From: Anthoceros angustus
Taxonomy: Eukaryota; Streptophyta; Anthocerotopsida; Anthocerotales; Anthocerotaceae
Direction of reading: 5' to 3'
NCBI GenBank assembly: GCA_010909165.1
Contig: VJWM01000289.1
Location: 1 to 64,000 of the forward strand
Length of the DNA: 64,000 nt
This document shows, in pieces, positions 20,754 through 31,301 of this stretch; position 1 is the stretch's first letter, and every line of letters begins with the position of its first letter. The position numbers and the translations under genes are program-made. Under the pieces are notes generated by a model that worked only from the letters and a program-made list of their open reading frames with translations, made no database searches and was not told where the DNA came from.

Positions 20754-22705
20754 TCATCTCTGACCTTTGGGAGCCCACACGGTCTTGGCCGTTATGATCA
20801 CTGAACCGTCATCCTTCCTAAGCGTATGCCACAATCGTGAACTCCCATCCGGGCTAATGGTTGCCGTCCGAGATGCTGGTTGCGCGGAGGACCCGATTGC
20901 ACCTCTACTCGCCAACGAGGTGTCCTCTGGACTAGTGAGGGAAACCACTATGTCTTGCTGATGACATTCCCGTCGATACTCCATTGTAATACTTCTTAGT
21001 TCGGACGCGTCTAACACCTCAGATGGTACGCTCTGCATTAAATTTCGCGATTCTTGAGAAAAAACCTTCGAGCTTGTGTGCAAAGCACAAAACAGGGAGC
21101 AAGGTGGTGGAAACGAACCTCGAGTATCCAGGGAATATACTTGACATTGTTTACATGTCGGTTCAAATCCAGATCATTTCGGTGAGGCTGCACGTTTCGT
21201 AGAGTGTGGTTCAGAGAAACACATCAGCCCGAAATCCCAGCACACAAATCCGGAGGAGTCCTCACCCTTAGCCTTCGCCAATAGTAGATAGGATGAACAC
21301 GAACATCTCACCTTCAGGCCGGGTTGCACGTAGGTTGCCGAATCATCCAGCTCCCGGATCTTTTGAAAAACTTCAGTTGAGATGGCATGCTTGTCGTGGA
21401 AAAAAGGAGTGACTTCCTCTCTCACTTTGCTGGGCATTTTTGCCATTCTCCGGGTCTGCATGTTCATGAGCACCCACTGACTGCCAAAACCGTGGTCCAG
21501 ACAAGCATTCCAAGTAAAGGTCAAGGGCCATTCTGTGAACACAAAAGCCATCTACCGAGAAAACCGCTGTTACCTAGTTCCTCGGGCAATAACTCGTCGT
21601 GTATCAAGGTCACGAGCAATCCAGTCCCTTCGCATGCCATTTGATGCCTGACCGTGTGAAGCTACCCATGAGTCTATCTCGATCATACTGCCCCTGTTAA
21701 ATCACACTCAAATTCAGAAAAAGCGAGACGATAACGATCGGGCAAGGGACTCCAACAAAGTTTGTCAGCGATGCTCCAATACTTGAAAGCCCCAGCTGCG
21801 GCAGGGGAACATTGGCAATCACAAGAATGTGGGACGACAAAGCTGCGGAAAGAGAATCTTTACCACGCAGGATATTGGTCAACTTCTACATGCATGCGCC
21901 TCACCACCCAAATCAATCCACACTCAAACATAGCCTTCGTTGATCCAAAACCCCCTGCTCCAATTCCTGAGTATAGGACATGATTCAGCGCAACCTCCTG
22001 TCAAGGACCCAACACAAGCAGGGTTAGACGACTTGGTGGAATCAGAATCTGAAGATACCAGGACCAGAAATTACGGTTGGGAACTGTCACCTGGAAAAGA
22101 TTTGTCACCGTTTCAATGGACGCGGCTTTGTCGGCCCCAACTTCAGAGTAACGAATCACAAATGCCTGTCTGTAAATTTCCTTATTCTGTATGAGGCAAC
22201 CCTTCCTGAGCGCTTCTAATGGCCTAATCCCCGTCACGTTTGGCTCCAGAATGAAACTGGAGAGCGCTATCCTCAGCGCGCTTAGCACATCAGCGGAGGG
22301 CAGCCTGACAACTTCGCTCGGAGGAGCAATGTCAGGGGAGCTAACACCTTGAGCTTCCGGCAGCTTGCTACTGACGACATTGCTCCTGGTAAATCTCTTC
22401 GTGCTCAACATCTTTCCAAAGCCTGCTCCAAGTAGCGGAAGATGTCGCCAATCCCCAAACACTTTCGATCCACCTGTTCCCCAAACTCCAAGACCTGCGC
22501 GGACGTCCGATTTTCCGATGACAGGCCACTTCATCTTTAAGTCATGGAACGAGGGAAAAGAAGCAGCTGCACTGTGAAGACTGTGGCAAACTGTGCTCCT
22601 ATCACAATCCGGAGCTGTCCTGAGAATGGCCTCTGTCCTAGCGGGAGGGTCCCCCAGCGCAGGCGATTGGAGAGCTCCCATCAGGCTGGCCGAAGGAATA
22701 TTCAT
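20754..22705 (-). CDS. FATB: Acyl-ACP thioesterase, FATB type
   Basis: Plastid enzyme releasing free fatty acids from acyl-ACP, ending de novo synthesis. Six exons on the minus strand: 22091-22705, 21864-21997, 21574-21693, 21312-21480, 21119-21187, 20754-21032. All introns (86-170 bp) are GT-AG and the phases join to 461 aa. The ATG at 22705 opens a Ser/Pro-rich, transit-peptide-like N-terminus. Family blocks in order: GADKAASIETVTN, LIWVVRRMHVEVD, GMRRDWIARD, WVLMNMQTRR, the catalytic-site DLDLNRHVNNVKYI (Asp, Asn, His kept) and MEYRREC (Glu, Cys kept). FATB rather than FATA because of RRMAKMPSKVREEV and the GFGST block. The hydrophobic LLAAIT-type anchor common in seed-plant FATB is not obvious. 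The copy at 31302-33208 is frameshifted. Confidence 0.92.
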
Positions 22706-22921
22706 TTCAGAATTCAACCGATCCTACGCGCGCAAGGCGCACCCGATTTTTGTCTCGGGAGAGCAGCAATCGCCGCAGCCACAACCTGCGGACATGCAGA
22801 GAACAGAGGCGAAAGCTCTCCGAACGGCCGACACGCAGCCGACACAAGGAGAGGCTACCAGCTGGAAACACGGCTTCCATCCCCACGAACCTTAGAAAAT
22901 GCGGCCTTGTGGGGAAAGCCC

Positions 22922-22929
22922 TATATATA
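22922..22929 (-). promoter_or_regulatory. Putative TATA box of FATB
   Basis: TATATATA within GCCCTATATATAGCC, about 217 bp upstream of the FATB ATG at 22705. The distance would give a 5' UTR of roughly 180-190 nt. The box is palindromic, so the strand is assigned only from the neighbouring gene. It is kept in the duplicate at 33421-33428. Confidence 0.5.
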
Positions 22930-23639
22930 GCCTAACTCTTCCCCCCTCCGTCGCTGACGGCGCCTCCACTCTCCTCCGCAGAACCTAACTTTCAAAAATA
23001 CCAAATACACTCAGACCGGGCCTACACCTACAGCGCCCATTACGAGATATCCCTATCAGAATTTGTTTTCATTATTTTAACTTAAAAAATAGAATCATTA
23101 AAAGTTTTGAATCCTAAATTTTTTATTTTGTGAAAATTAAAAAAATAGATGGGATTTAATCTCATGTCTCACTTAAAATGGTCACTGATACTTTTTTGCT
23201 CATGTAGTTGCTTTGATATGAGGAGTAGGTAATTACATGTTTTCTAAGAGATGACATCTTCGAAGGCTCTAAAGTGTTTGGAGGTCGTTGTATCAAATAC
23301 ATCTTTACCCTCTACTAGTGGCATTGCCTCTGATGTAGTAACTTCTATTGGAGCATTTTCCTCAACCTCCTCATCAACAAGGTAAGGATTTATTGTTGTC
23401 ATGCTAGGGAGTCACCACGGCATCAGTTACTATGTAGACACATATGATGATAGAATATTGTGTTAAAATCACATTAGCATAGCTTCATTAGTTGACCAGG
23501 TTAATCAAGCTTATGCCTAGCTCGTGACTAGGTTAATCAAGCTTATGGCTTCAAGTGCACCGCCACACAGGAGTGGGGGTGGTGGGTAGGGGGGTTGGGG
23601 GTAGGGGAGTACCTCGGTATGGCTTGAGAAGAGCGGAAA

Positions 23640-23955
23640 ACATCATGGATGTAGGAAGCAATAATTCAAGTTTGTAGGCTGCAAAGTTGATGACGGCAGA
23701 AATGCTAAAAGGCCCCACCCATCAACATGATAACTTGGCAACTCCTTGCACGAGGGGGGATTTAGGGCGGAGAGAAGGACCCTATCGCCAACTTGGAAAG
23801 TTTGCGGCCGGTGTCTAGAATCGTGAACTTGCTTCTGACAATTTCGAGCCGAGAGCATAGACTATTTGGCTTTCCTATGCACTTCCATTCTCTTCGTGAT
23901 AAAGTCTGATGTTGTAGGGGCTTGCAATGTAGTGGGATAGTATATACCACACATT
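23640..23955 (-). mobile_element. Ty3/gypsy-like retroelement remnant (integrase C-terminal region)
   Basis: The minus strand encodes, across one stop and without start or end, ...DFITKRMEVHRKAK-stop-SMLSARNCQKQVH... then RPQTFQVGDRVLLSALNP. The FQVGDRVLLS core and its spacing resemble the C-terminal part of Ty3/gypsy integrases. No LTRs, RT or RNase H are seen nearby, so this is a short relic. A more damaged duplicate lies at about 34125-34405. Confidence 0.6.
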
Positions 23956-24209
23956 CCGATAAGCGGAAGTTAACTCATAAAACAGATGACTCATAGCAAT
24001 GCTGGTAAGGTGACCAAGATTGATGATGTGACTAAATAAGGTGAAGGTGAAAAAGAGGAAGACTAGTAGTAATTCAATGTTTTCTTTATGAATTCAACAT
24101 TTCCCTTAGAATTTTGAGAGTTGATATCAAATTTTGAACAGTTTTAAGATCAGTTTAACCAGGGAAGTATAATTTTGAGTTTTTTTAAATTATTGATTTA
24201 TTTTCTTAA

Positions 24210-24246
24210 AAGGGTTCATTCCACCCTTTTAGTGGAATGAACCCTT
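24210..24246. repeat. Perfect 15-bp hairpin
   Basis: AAGGGTTCATTCCAC and its exact inverse GTGGAATGAACCCTT flank a 7-nt loop (CCTTTTA). A third partial copy, GGTGGAATGAACCTT, follows within about 45 bp. It may be the terminus of a small inverted-repeat element. The duplicate at 34650-34686 keeps the hairpin unchanged. No coding sequence surrounds it. Confidence 0.8.
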
Positions 24247-24954
24247 CTGAAAACTCCAAGAGAAATGCTAAAAAGGTGGAATGAACCTTATGACTACCAT
24301 CGTTTGGCGCAACTCTGCAATGTTTGTGCCACATATACAGAATGGGACATGCGCAGAGTGACAAAGCACCTATGCTCGGCTCTCACCAAAAGGAGCCCAA
24401 TATGGTGTGAGTTTGGGAGGTCTCATCAGTGCCGATCCTCGTAGGAGCAACCTCCATTTTAAAACGATGCACCTTGTGTCCATCTCTCACTACAATTTTA
24501 ATGTGTGAATATGCTGAGATTTTGAACTCAAATTCATGTGTATTTGACTTCTAAAATTTGGGACTCTTATTAAAATTATGCATAAATACAAGAGCATATC
24601 ACTATTTTTCGTCTAATCTGTATGTCGATAAGGGATGTTATCTAATATGTAAACTTTTCACTTAATTTTCTAACTTGAAATGTTCAATTTCACACCATGC
24701 GTGTTTGGTGAAAGGCTTATATGTCTTTCTTTCACATTTATGCAGCACTATGCTTAGATATGCTTTTTATTGGCGAACATGCTATTATTGGAAATGTTCT
24801 TTGCTTGTTACTTCTGTTGTTATTTAGGCAGAACGGCACCCGAGTGTGTAATATCTACCGGTGAGGATCAGGGTGTAAAACATTCTTGCATTGCTCATCT
24901 TGCTAGTATTATTAATATCATTAATCTAACAATTAGGATTAGGGCACGCTTTAG

Positions 24955-25338
24955 CTAAACCTTGATCCAAATAGCCACGTAACGAACGGTTACGAACACA
25001 CGCCGTTTTGCGCATCGTTTTACACACACTAAATGCATACCTGCCTGTACATACATTTTGAATTTTAATATAACGCAAAGTTCTGGGTGCATGCAACTTC
25101 CAACACCTACTTCGTTGCATAGGGTTAATAGCATATCCACTAAAGTTAATATTGCTAATTTTTCATGTTTGTTGTATCTCCAAAATTTGAGTTCTAATGA
25201 TTCATCATTATCATACAGAGGATCATGTACGCGATCCTCTGCATCACATGGCATTCTAATCAAGTTCACATATTCACACAATTGAATATATTTTGCTCGC
25301 ATTTCTGCATCCAAATTAGTATTCCATATCTCATTCAT
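24955..25338 (-). other. Unassigned 127-codon open stretch
   Basis: Opens MNEIWNTNLDAEMRAKYIQL and is moderately rich in charged and aromatic residues. I do not recognise a family, it has no visible partner exon, and the corresponding part of the duplicate (about 35340-35710) is broken. It could be a fragment of a transposable-element protein or chance. Confidence 0.25.
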
Positions 25339-25589
25339 GTTTAATATATTTGTACGTCTAAAATCTAGAAATTTAATTTATAATTCCTTCATGCTTTCCT
25401 TTGATATTTCCGATTCTCTGCATTTCCTCTCTTACCATGTCTCACATAAGCTTTAAAGCAAAATATTTTTCCATTTTTCCATCCAACCATAGTTGAATAT
25501 TATGGATGACTTTTCATTATGTAGATGTTTTGAGTAGAATCTATGTGGCATCTCACAATTTAAAGAAATCGTCCGAAAGTGTAGCATCC

Positions 25590-25805
25590 GTACCTTGAAT
25601 TGTAAGCGCCCAAGTGTACAATACTTCATTAGCTTGTGGCATAAAACGTTCTTATCTCGCTTCACTTTCATAATGTTAATTGCTTGAGAAAATGTAGCAT
25701 TCGTACCTTGAATTGTAAGCGCCCAAGTGTACAATACTTCATTAGCTTGCGGCATAAAACTTTCTTATCTCGCTTCACTTTCATGATGTTAACTGCTTGA
25801 GAAAA
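25590..25805. repeat. Two-unit tandem repeat, about 115 bp
   Basis: ACCTTGAATTGTAAGCGCCC and the following CAAGTGTACAATACTTCATTAGCTTG...CTTATCTCGCTTCACTTTCAT block occur twice in a row with few differences. The copy in duplication D lies at about 35960-36165. No gene recognised between 23960 and 27230 apart from the items listed; the stretch is AT-rich. Confidence 0.75.
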
Positions 25806-26125
25806 TGAGACTCGATTGACCTCAGATTCATTAGCAGACAAAGGATGAACACTGCTTATCATACATGTGGCCCGAACCACCTTGAACATAAAAACTGCGC
25901 TTCTCGACTGATTTGATGCAATAAAACCATGTCATCGAGCCTAGTATAATAAACATAGATTAAATATATATGTATTAATGTATAATTGAGGGAAAAAAAC
26001 GATGGGGAAAAACCTATCCAACACGGGACAATGAGGGTGGACCTAGGGGTCAAGGTCAAAAAGAGCGACTAAGCCCTTACCTAAAGTTACCTACTGCTCC
26101 TAGAACATCATGTGCAGGAAGAACA

Positions 26126-26360
26126 AATGGCCTGCAAATGACGGAGGAAGAGGAAGAAGCGTCAAATGGCCTGCAAATGACGGAGGAAGAGGAAGAGGTG
26201 TCAAATGGCCTGCAAATGACGGAGGAAGAGGAAGAAGCGTCAAATGGCCTGCAAATGACGGAGGAAGAGGAAGAGGTGTCAAATGGCCTGCAAATGACGG
26301 AGGAAAAGGAAGAAGCGTGAAATGGCCTGCACACGACGCAGGAAGAGGAAGAAGCGTCAC
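26126..26360. repeat. 39-bp minisatellite, six units, with an alternating 78-bp order
   Basis: Unit AAATGGCCTGCAAATGACGG then AGGAAGAGGAAGAAGCGTC. Units alternate between GAAGCGTC and GAGGTGTC ends, giving a 78-bp higher-order repeat. Because 39 is a multiple of three, it is open in several frames (KWPANDGGRGRSV on plus), which I read as a by-product. The duplicate at 36480-36635 has only four units, with the outer ones eroded. Confidence 0.88.
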
Positions 26361-26547
26361 TTGCCATCGCCGCCTTGTGAATAAATACATTGCCATCCCT
26401 TAGGTTGTCCCTGGGCGGTAATATATTTATTCTATCTAAAATTTTAATTAATTTTATGAATTCAAAAGTATTCAATTTTCATATAAATTGTCATACAGAT
26501 CTGAAGTTTTTCACGTAATTAAAAGAACAAATACTTAGAGGATGAAA

Positions 26548-26580
26548 GTTTCTTCTTGGAACCATGTTCCAAGAAGAAAC
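26548..26580. repeat. Perfect 15-bp hairpin with 3-nt loop
   Basis: GTTTCTTCTTGGAAC, CAT, GTTCCAAGAAGAAAC. It is an exact inverted repeat in otherwise AT-rich spacer and is retained unchanged at 36808-36840 in the duplicate. It could be a transposon-end relic or a structured RNA element; the sequence alone does not say. Confidence 0.85.
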
Positions 26581-27230
26581 TTACAATTAGATAACTGGTT
26601 TAGAATTAACTGTTGGACTTCAATTGAGACGTACTTGTAATAAATTTATGTAATTGAGAAAGAAAGTAAAAATAGATCCATGTGTCATAAACTGTTACAC
26701 CTCATGACCGTACTTGATTCCTACCAAGAATAGCCTAAGATTTAAAGAATTATCAACAGGCTAAAGAAAGAATACTTATAGGAATTAACCAGCCTCCCCT
26801 CGTTGGGAACTAGGTACACTCCATATCCGAGCCAAGTCCGGCAAAAATTGATCATTGGATGGAGGGTTGGCTTAAGAGCATTTCAAATAGCCAGATTCAC
26901 TAAAACAAAGCTTGCTGTCGCGCGACAGAGAAGGTCATGTGAACAAAAAAAAGCTCGCTACATTGCGGCACATAGAAGGTCATATAGTGGAAAACAACTG
27001 CTCTGGGCTTTGGTGCGGCCAAAGAGGGACGGAAGGCCCCGTGTCCGTAACCATCGGGCAACTGTCAAGCTCAAATTTTCTCAACCCTAGCCACGGGGTT
27101 CTCATTCAGGAGGAGACGGTGAGCCATACATGTGCATATGCATACGTACGTGATGATCAGCCATAAAAATGTATCAACATTTCCTCTAAGACTGGTGTGC
27201 ATTCACCATGTATGCAGTTCTCACTCAGTC

Positions 27231-29311
27231 TCAAGGTCGACCTTCACAGCTGCAAGAGCCAGCAGCGAATCGATGTACACGGTACCCATCCCTTACAACA
27301 ATGTCTCTCCCTTCAACCCTTGACATAATCTCCGTGGAACTGTGGCAGTCACTGCACATGCGTAGGTTCTTCGTTACCACCAGAGGTGTGCCACTGGGAG
27401 TGTTCAAGAGACCAAACGCAAGAGCTAGCTTTTCAGCATGCCCGCAAAGAGCATCTTCCTTTTCCTTCTCAGAGAGTGGCTTCAAAATCAACTTTGTGTG
27501 CGGTATGTGGCCCCCGTCCTGCTTCATACGTGCATTTGTGCTCTCTACTTGAAGAGCAAGATCGTCTCTTCGTTCTCCCACCACAAATGTATGTACGTGC
27601 TTGTTCACCTCAATGCCCGCCACGGCAGGTTTCTTGTTAGCTCCTACCAACAGTCTCTGTGTTTCAATCCTATCTACGTCAGTCCACCTACCTGCATCTG
27701 CATACGCATTGGCCATGAGAACGTATGAGGATGCACTCTGAGGTTCCAGTCTAACGAGATTTTCAAAACATCGCGTCGCTCTACCAATATCCCCCTGATT
27801 TTTGCAGGCATTTAGCAAAGACTTCAATCCCACAACATTGCTTTGGCTCTCACATGATTGTAGCATGTTCTCTGCCTCATCTAAATGGCCTGCACGCCCA
27901 AGAAGATCAACCATGCAATTGTAGTGCTCCACAGTAGGTTTGATGCCATGCTGTTCAAACATGGAATCAAAGTACTTGCGACCCTCATCCACCAGTCCTC
28001 CATGACTGCATGCTACTAAAAGGCAAGTGAAGGTGGCATTATCAGGCTGAATACGGGCAACTAGCATGTCCTCAAAACAAGCTAGCGCATCGTGAGCCTC
28101 ATCACAAATACCACACCCACCTATCAGGGCATTCCACGTCACCACATCCTTTGTGGCCAAGCTGTGAAAAACCCGGCATGCATCTTCCACTGCGCCACAC
28201 TTTGCATACATGTCCACCAGGGCGTTGCCCACCAGTACGTTATCTACCTGTCCTCTTGCCACAATTTGCGAGTGCAGCTGCCTGCCCTTCTGTAATGCAC
28301 CAGCGCCTGCACAAGCATTCAGAAGGCAAGCAAAAGTAACATGGTCACCCACAATCAGACCCTCCTGATCCAGTTCTCCATACAGAACAAGTGCCTCATC
28401 ACCAAGACCTTGCTGTGCATACCCAGCAATCAGGGCTGTCCATGTGACCACATTTTTTATCGACAAGCTGTCAAAAACCCTGCGAGCATCCTCCAGTTCA
28501 CCACATTTTGCATACATGTCTACTACGCAAGTGCCCACAATTATGTTATCTAGCTGTCCTCTTTCCACAATCTGTGAGTGCAGCCGCCTGCCCTGCTGTA
28601 AGGCACCAGCGCTTGCACACGCCTTCAGAAGGCAAGCAAAAGTGACCTCGTCAGCCAGAATCAGGCCCTCATGCTCCATTTGTCCATAAATGTCAAGCGC
28701 CTCCTGCCCGAGGCCTTGTTGTGCATACCCCGCAATCAGGGTATTCCATGTAACCACATCCTTCGAGGCCAAGCTGTCAAAAACATGGTGTGCATCTTCC
28801 AGTTCGCCACATTTTACATACATGTCCACCAGGCAGTTGCCTACGAGTACGTTATCTACCTGTCCCCTTTTCACAATCTGTGAGTGCAGCTGCCTGCCCT
28901 TGAGTAAGGCACCAGCGCTTGCACATGCCTTCAGAAGGCAAGCAAAAGTAACTTGGTCAGCCACAATCAGGCCGGGCTCCTCCATTTGTCCATGCAGAAT
29001 AAGCGCCTCCTGGCCCAAACCATGTTTTGCATACCCAGCTATCAGCGCCGTCCATGTTACAACATCCTTAGTGCCCAAGCTGTCAAAAACCCTGCGTGCA
29101 TCTTCCAGTTCGCCACATTTTGCATACATATCCACCAGGCAGTTGCCAACAAACAAGCTAGGAGGCATGTCGCTGTTCCACACATCACGGTGCACTTTTC
29201 TGCCCGATTCCAAGTCCGCAGCAAATGCACAAGCTTGAAGGGTTGCGACAAAGACGTGAGCATCTGCCTTCACACCTGAGCTACGCATCTCTTGGTACAG
29301 TTGTATAGCCT
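27231..29311 (-). CDS. PPR-DYW:KP editing factor, clean C-terminal two thirds (gene 5/6)
   Basis: An open frame of about 690 codons starting inside the P1 PPR motif: four full S-P-L rounds, last PPRs, E1/E2 and DYW:KP with KKPAVAGIEV, HAE, CSDC and a CEGRP end (Glu where others have Lys, Asn or His). It has no start codon of its own. Upstream at 29312 the sequence switches to a damaged copy of gene 4's N-terminus. Its natural N-terminus is the clean segment 39526-40349, which continues the same codons (EAIQLYQEMRSSG) in frame; the two together give about 968 aa. So either the duplication split the gene or the intervening 10.2 kb is an assembly insertion. Confidence 0.88.
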
Positions 29312-30113
29312 GTAGGTTTCCCATGTTTAGCATGGGCGGAGATTATAAAACCACATGAAGGCATCTGGTTTGCCACCCTGGTGAACACATCCATGGCCTC
29401 CTGTAGCCTACCTCCATGCATACATGCGCAATAAATGGTTCCCACATATGCATTTGACTCGTACCCAAGTTTGACAGTGAGATCATGAACCTTCGCCCAC
29501 AGCCACATCCTTCTTAGCTGCACACAGTTTCAGCAGCATAAAAAAGAGAGTTTGAAATAGGACAGTTCGTCTGTGCCAGAGTCCAGGGCGGCCTCAGCTG
29601 CCCTGCTGACATAATTGCTCACGGTTACTGCCGTTACGATTCCCAATTCCGGTTCTGCACTCCTGGGAAGCTCAGCATCATCCAGAGAATTGGACCTGGA
29701 AGGAGAGTCACCATGACCCAGCTGCATATCCAAAGAAACGAGATGCTCATCCACCCAAGGTGGCTTGAACACGCTGTTTAACCAGAGAACCTCGTCGGAC
29801 CCCTTACGCCGGAAGTCAGGCGAACGAGAGCTCTTCTTACTTCGCCTGTTATCCCACCACATGCCAGGGTGCAGAAAGTTGTCGCCACAAGAGCTCCTGC
29901 TCCTGCTCCTGCTCCTGGCGACCACCATCGCTGGAAAATCGTCCCCAGCTATCCAAAGTGGGTTGCTTACTATACTGCAACCACAGGATTGTGTGTTTGC
30001 CAGCGGTTGACTCCCTAAGGTGAGCTTCGCTGGAGCTCCTGGTAGAATCTCTGTGCACATCCACCAAGTTGTTGGGTCCACAACGGACCTGGAAGCCATA
30101 GTGTGGCCATCAT
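29312..30113 (-). pseudogene. Damaged copy of gene 4 N-terminus fused to gene 5/6
   Basis: From the ATG at 30113 downwards it copies the gene 4 transit-like region, the PDF block (WWDNRRSKKS, PDFRRKGSDEVLWL intact within 29640-29880) and the first PPR motifs. Small deletions break the frame both near the start (about 29960) and between 29330 and 29620. With 27231-29311 it would form a chimeric PPR gene (gene 4 N-terminus, gene 5/6 C-terminus), but the frame is not continuous. Confidence 0.83.
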
Positions 30114-31301
30114 CCTGGCTCCGCTCTCGAAGATGAGACGCACAACAAACTATTCTGGCCCTGCAGGAGGCCACGGTGCTGTGCATGACCCCCACAACGT
30201 TTCTGTGACGTGGAACAGAAGCGTTTCCAGGGTCTGCAAACGGGAGACGTTTCTAACATATCTCACTACATATTACCCTGGAAGCGTTTCTCACATCACA
30301 TACCTTATCTGATGAAGTGTCTCAGATAAGAGTACGAAGTGTCTCAGATAGAATCATCAGGCTCGCTTTTAAATGACAGCGTATTGAACTACTCCATCAT
30401 GGACTGGAAGGAGGCGGCTCCGGCTCCACCAACCAATATGTTCCTTCGCTTATTATCCTCATTGTTCACAACTCTGTATAGATACCAAAAATTGTTGGGA
30501 GGAAGACAATACCTTTGATTCAGGTGTCGGGTTCCAAAATAAAGCTCTGCAGTGGCCTCCTAACATCATGCCCAGCAGATTTCTCGAGAGACGGATCTAG
30601 CAAGCCTTGAGTTTCAGATTATAAGCCCTACTTTCATTAGAGGTCCACGGATGAGGAGTTTGGACTTTAAAGCAGGTTGGAAATGGTATGACAATTTTGA
30701 GGATTGTCTCATCTCCATGTCACCCAAGTGCAATGTGGGATGCCCGTGCCTGTTGGTCATTTCGTGTACGAAGATGCTTCACAACATGGGAGGTGCCTCC
30801 CTCGGGAGGGTTGACGACCCTGAATAGCAAATGCTTCTGTTCAAGAACAACCAACCTGGCTTCTCTTGCTGGGCAAAAGACAAACACCAACTCCAATAAA
30901 CGATTGTCAGCTCAGTATCTACCACTTGAAAAAATACCAGTAGAAACTGCCGGCTTGAGTACCTAGGTATCTTAAGTTTAACTTCATCGAGCCCTCACTC
31001 TTGCGGCGATTCAGGTTGACAGGCCGGTGTGTAGGTGGATGGATCATTTTCATGTACTTGATCACAGCAAGGGGAAATAGAGGTACAGAGCTTTTCCAGG
31101 GAAGTCTTCTCCGTCAGTTGTACAGGACGTGAATCATGTATGTACACAAATGTACCACAGGATGGCTTGGGCTTTGAAACTCTTGGAGTGGAGCGAAAGC
31201 TAACATTACCAAAACTGCTCCTTATCTACCTCGTGCGCCCACATCCAGTATCGGAGACTGCAGGCACTACCGGAGAAAAGACATCAATACCAGGGGGGCG
31301 C

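Noticed and set aside
22544-22930. Plus-strand open stretch of 128 codons upstream of FATB
   Set aside because: It lies over the FATB leader and exon 1 on the opposite strand and has no family features.
26100-26403. Glycine/arginine-rich repeat protein from the 39-bp array
   Set aside because: Unit length divisible by three gives open frames by chance; unit number differs between copies and there is no flanking coding sequence.
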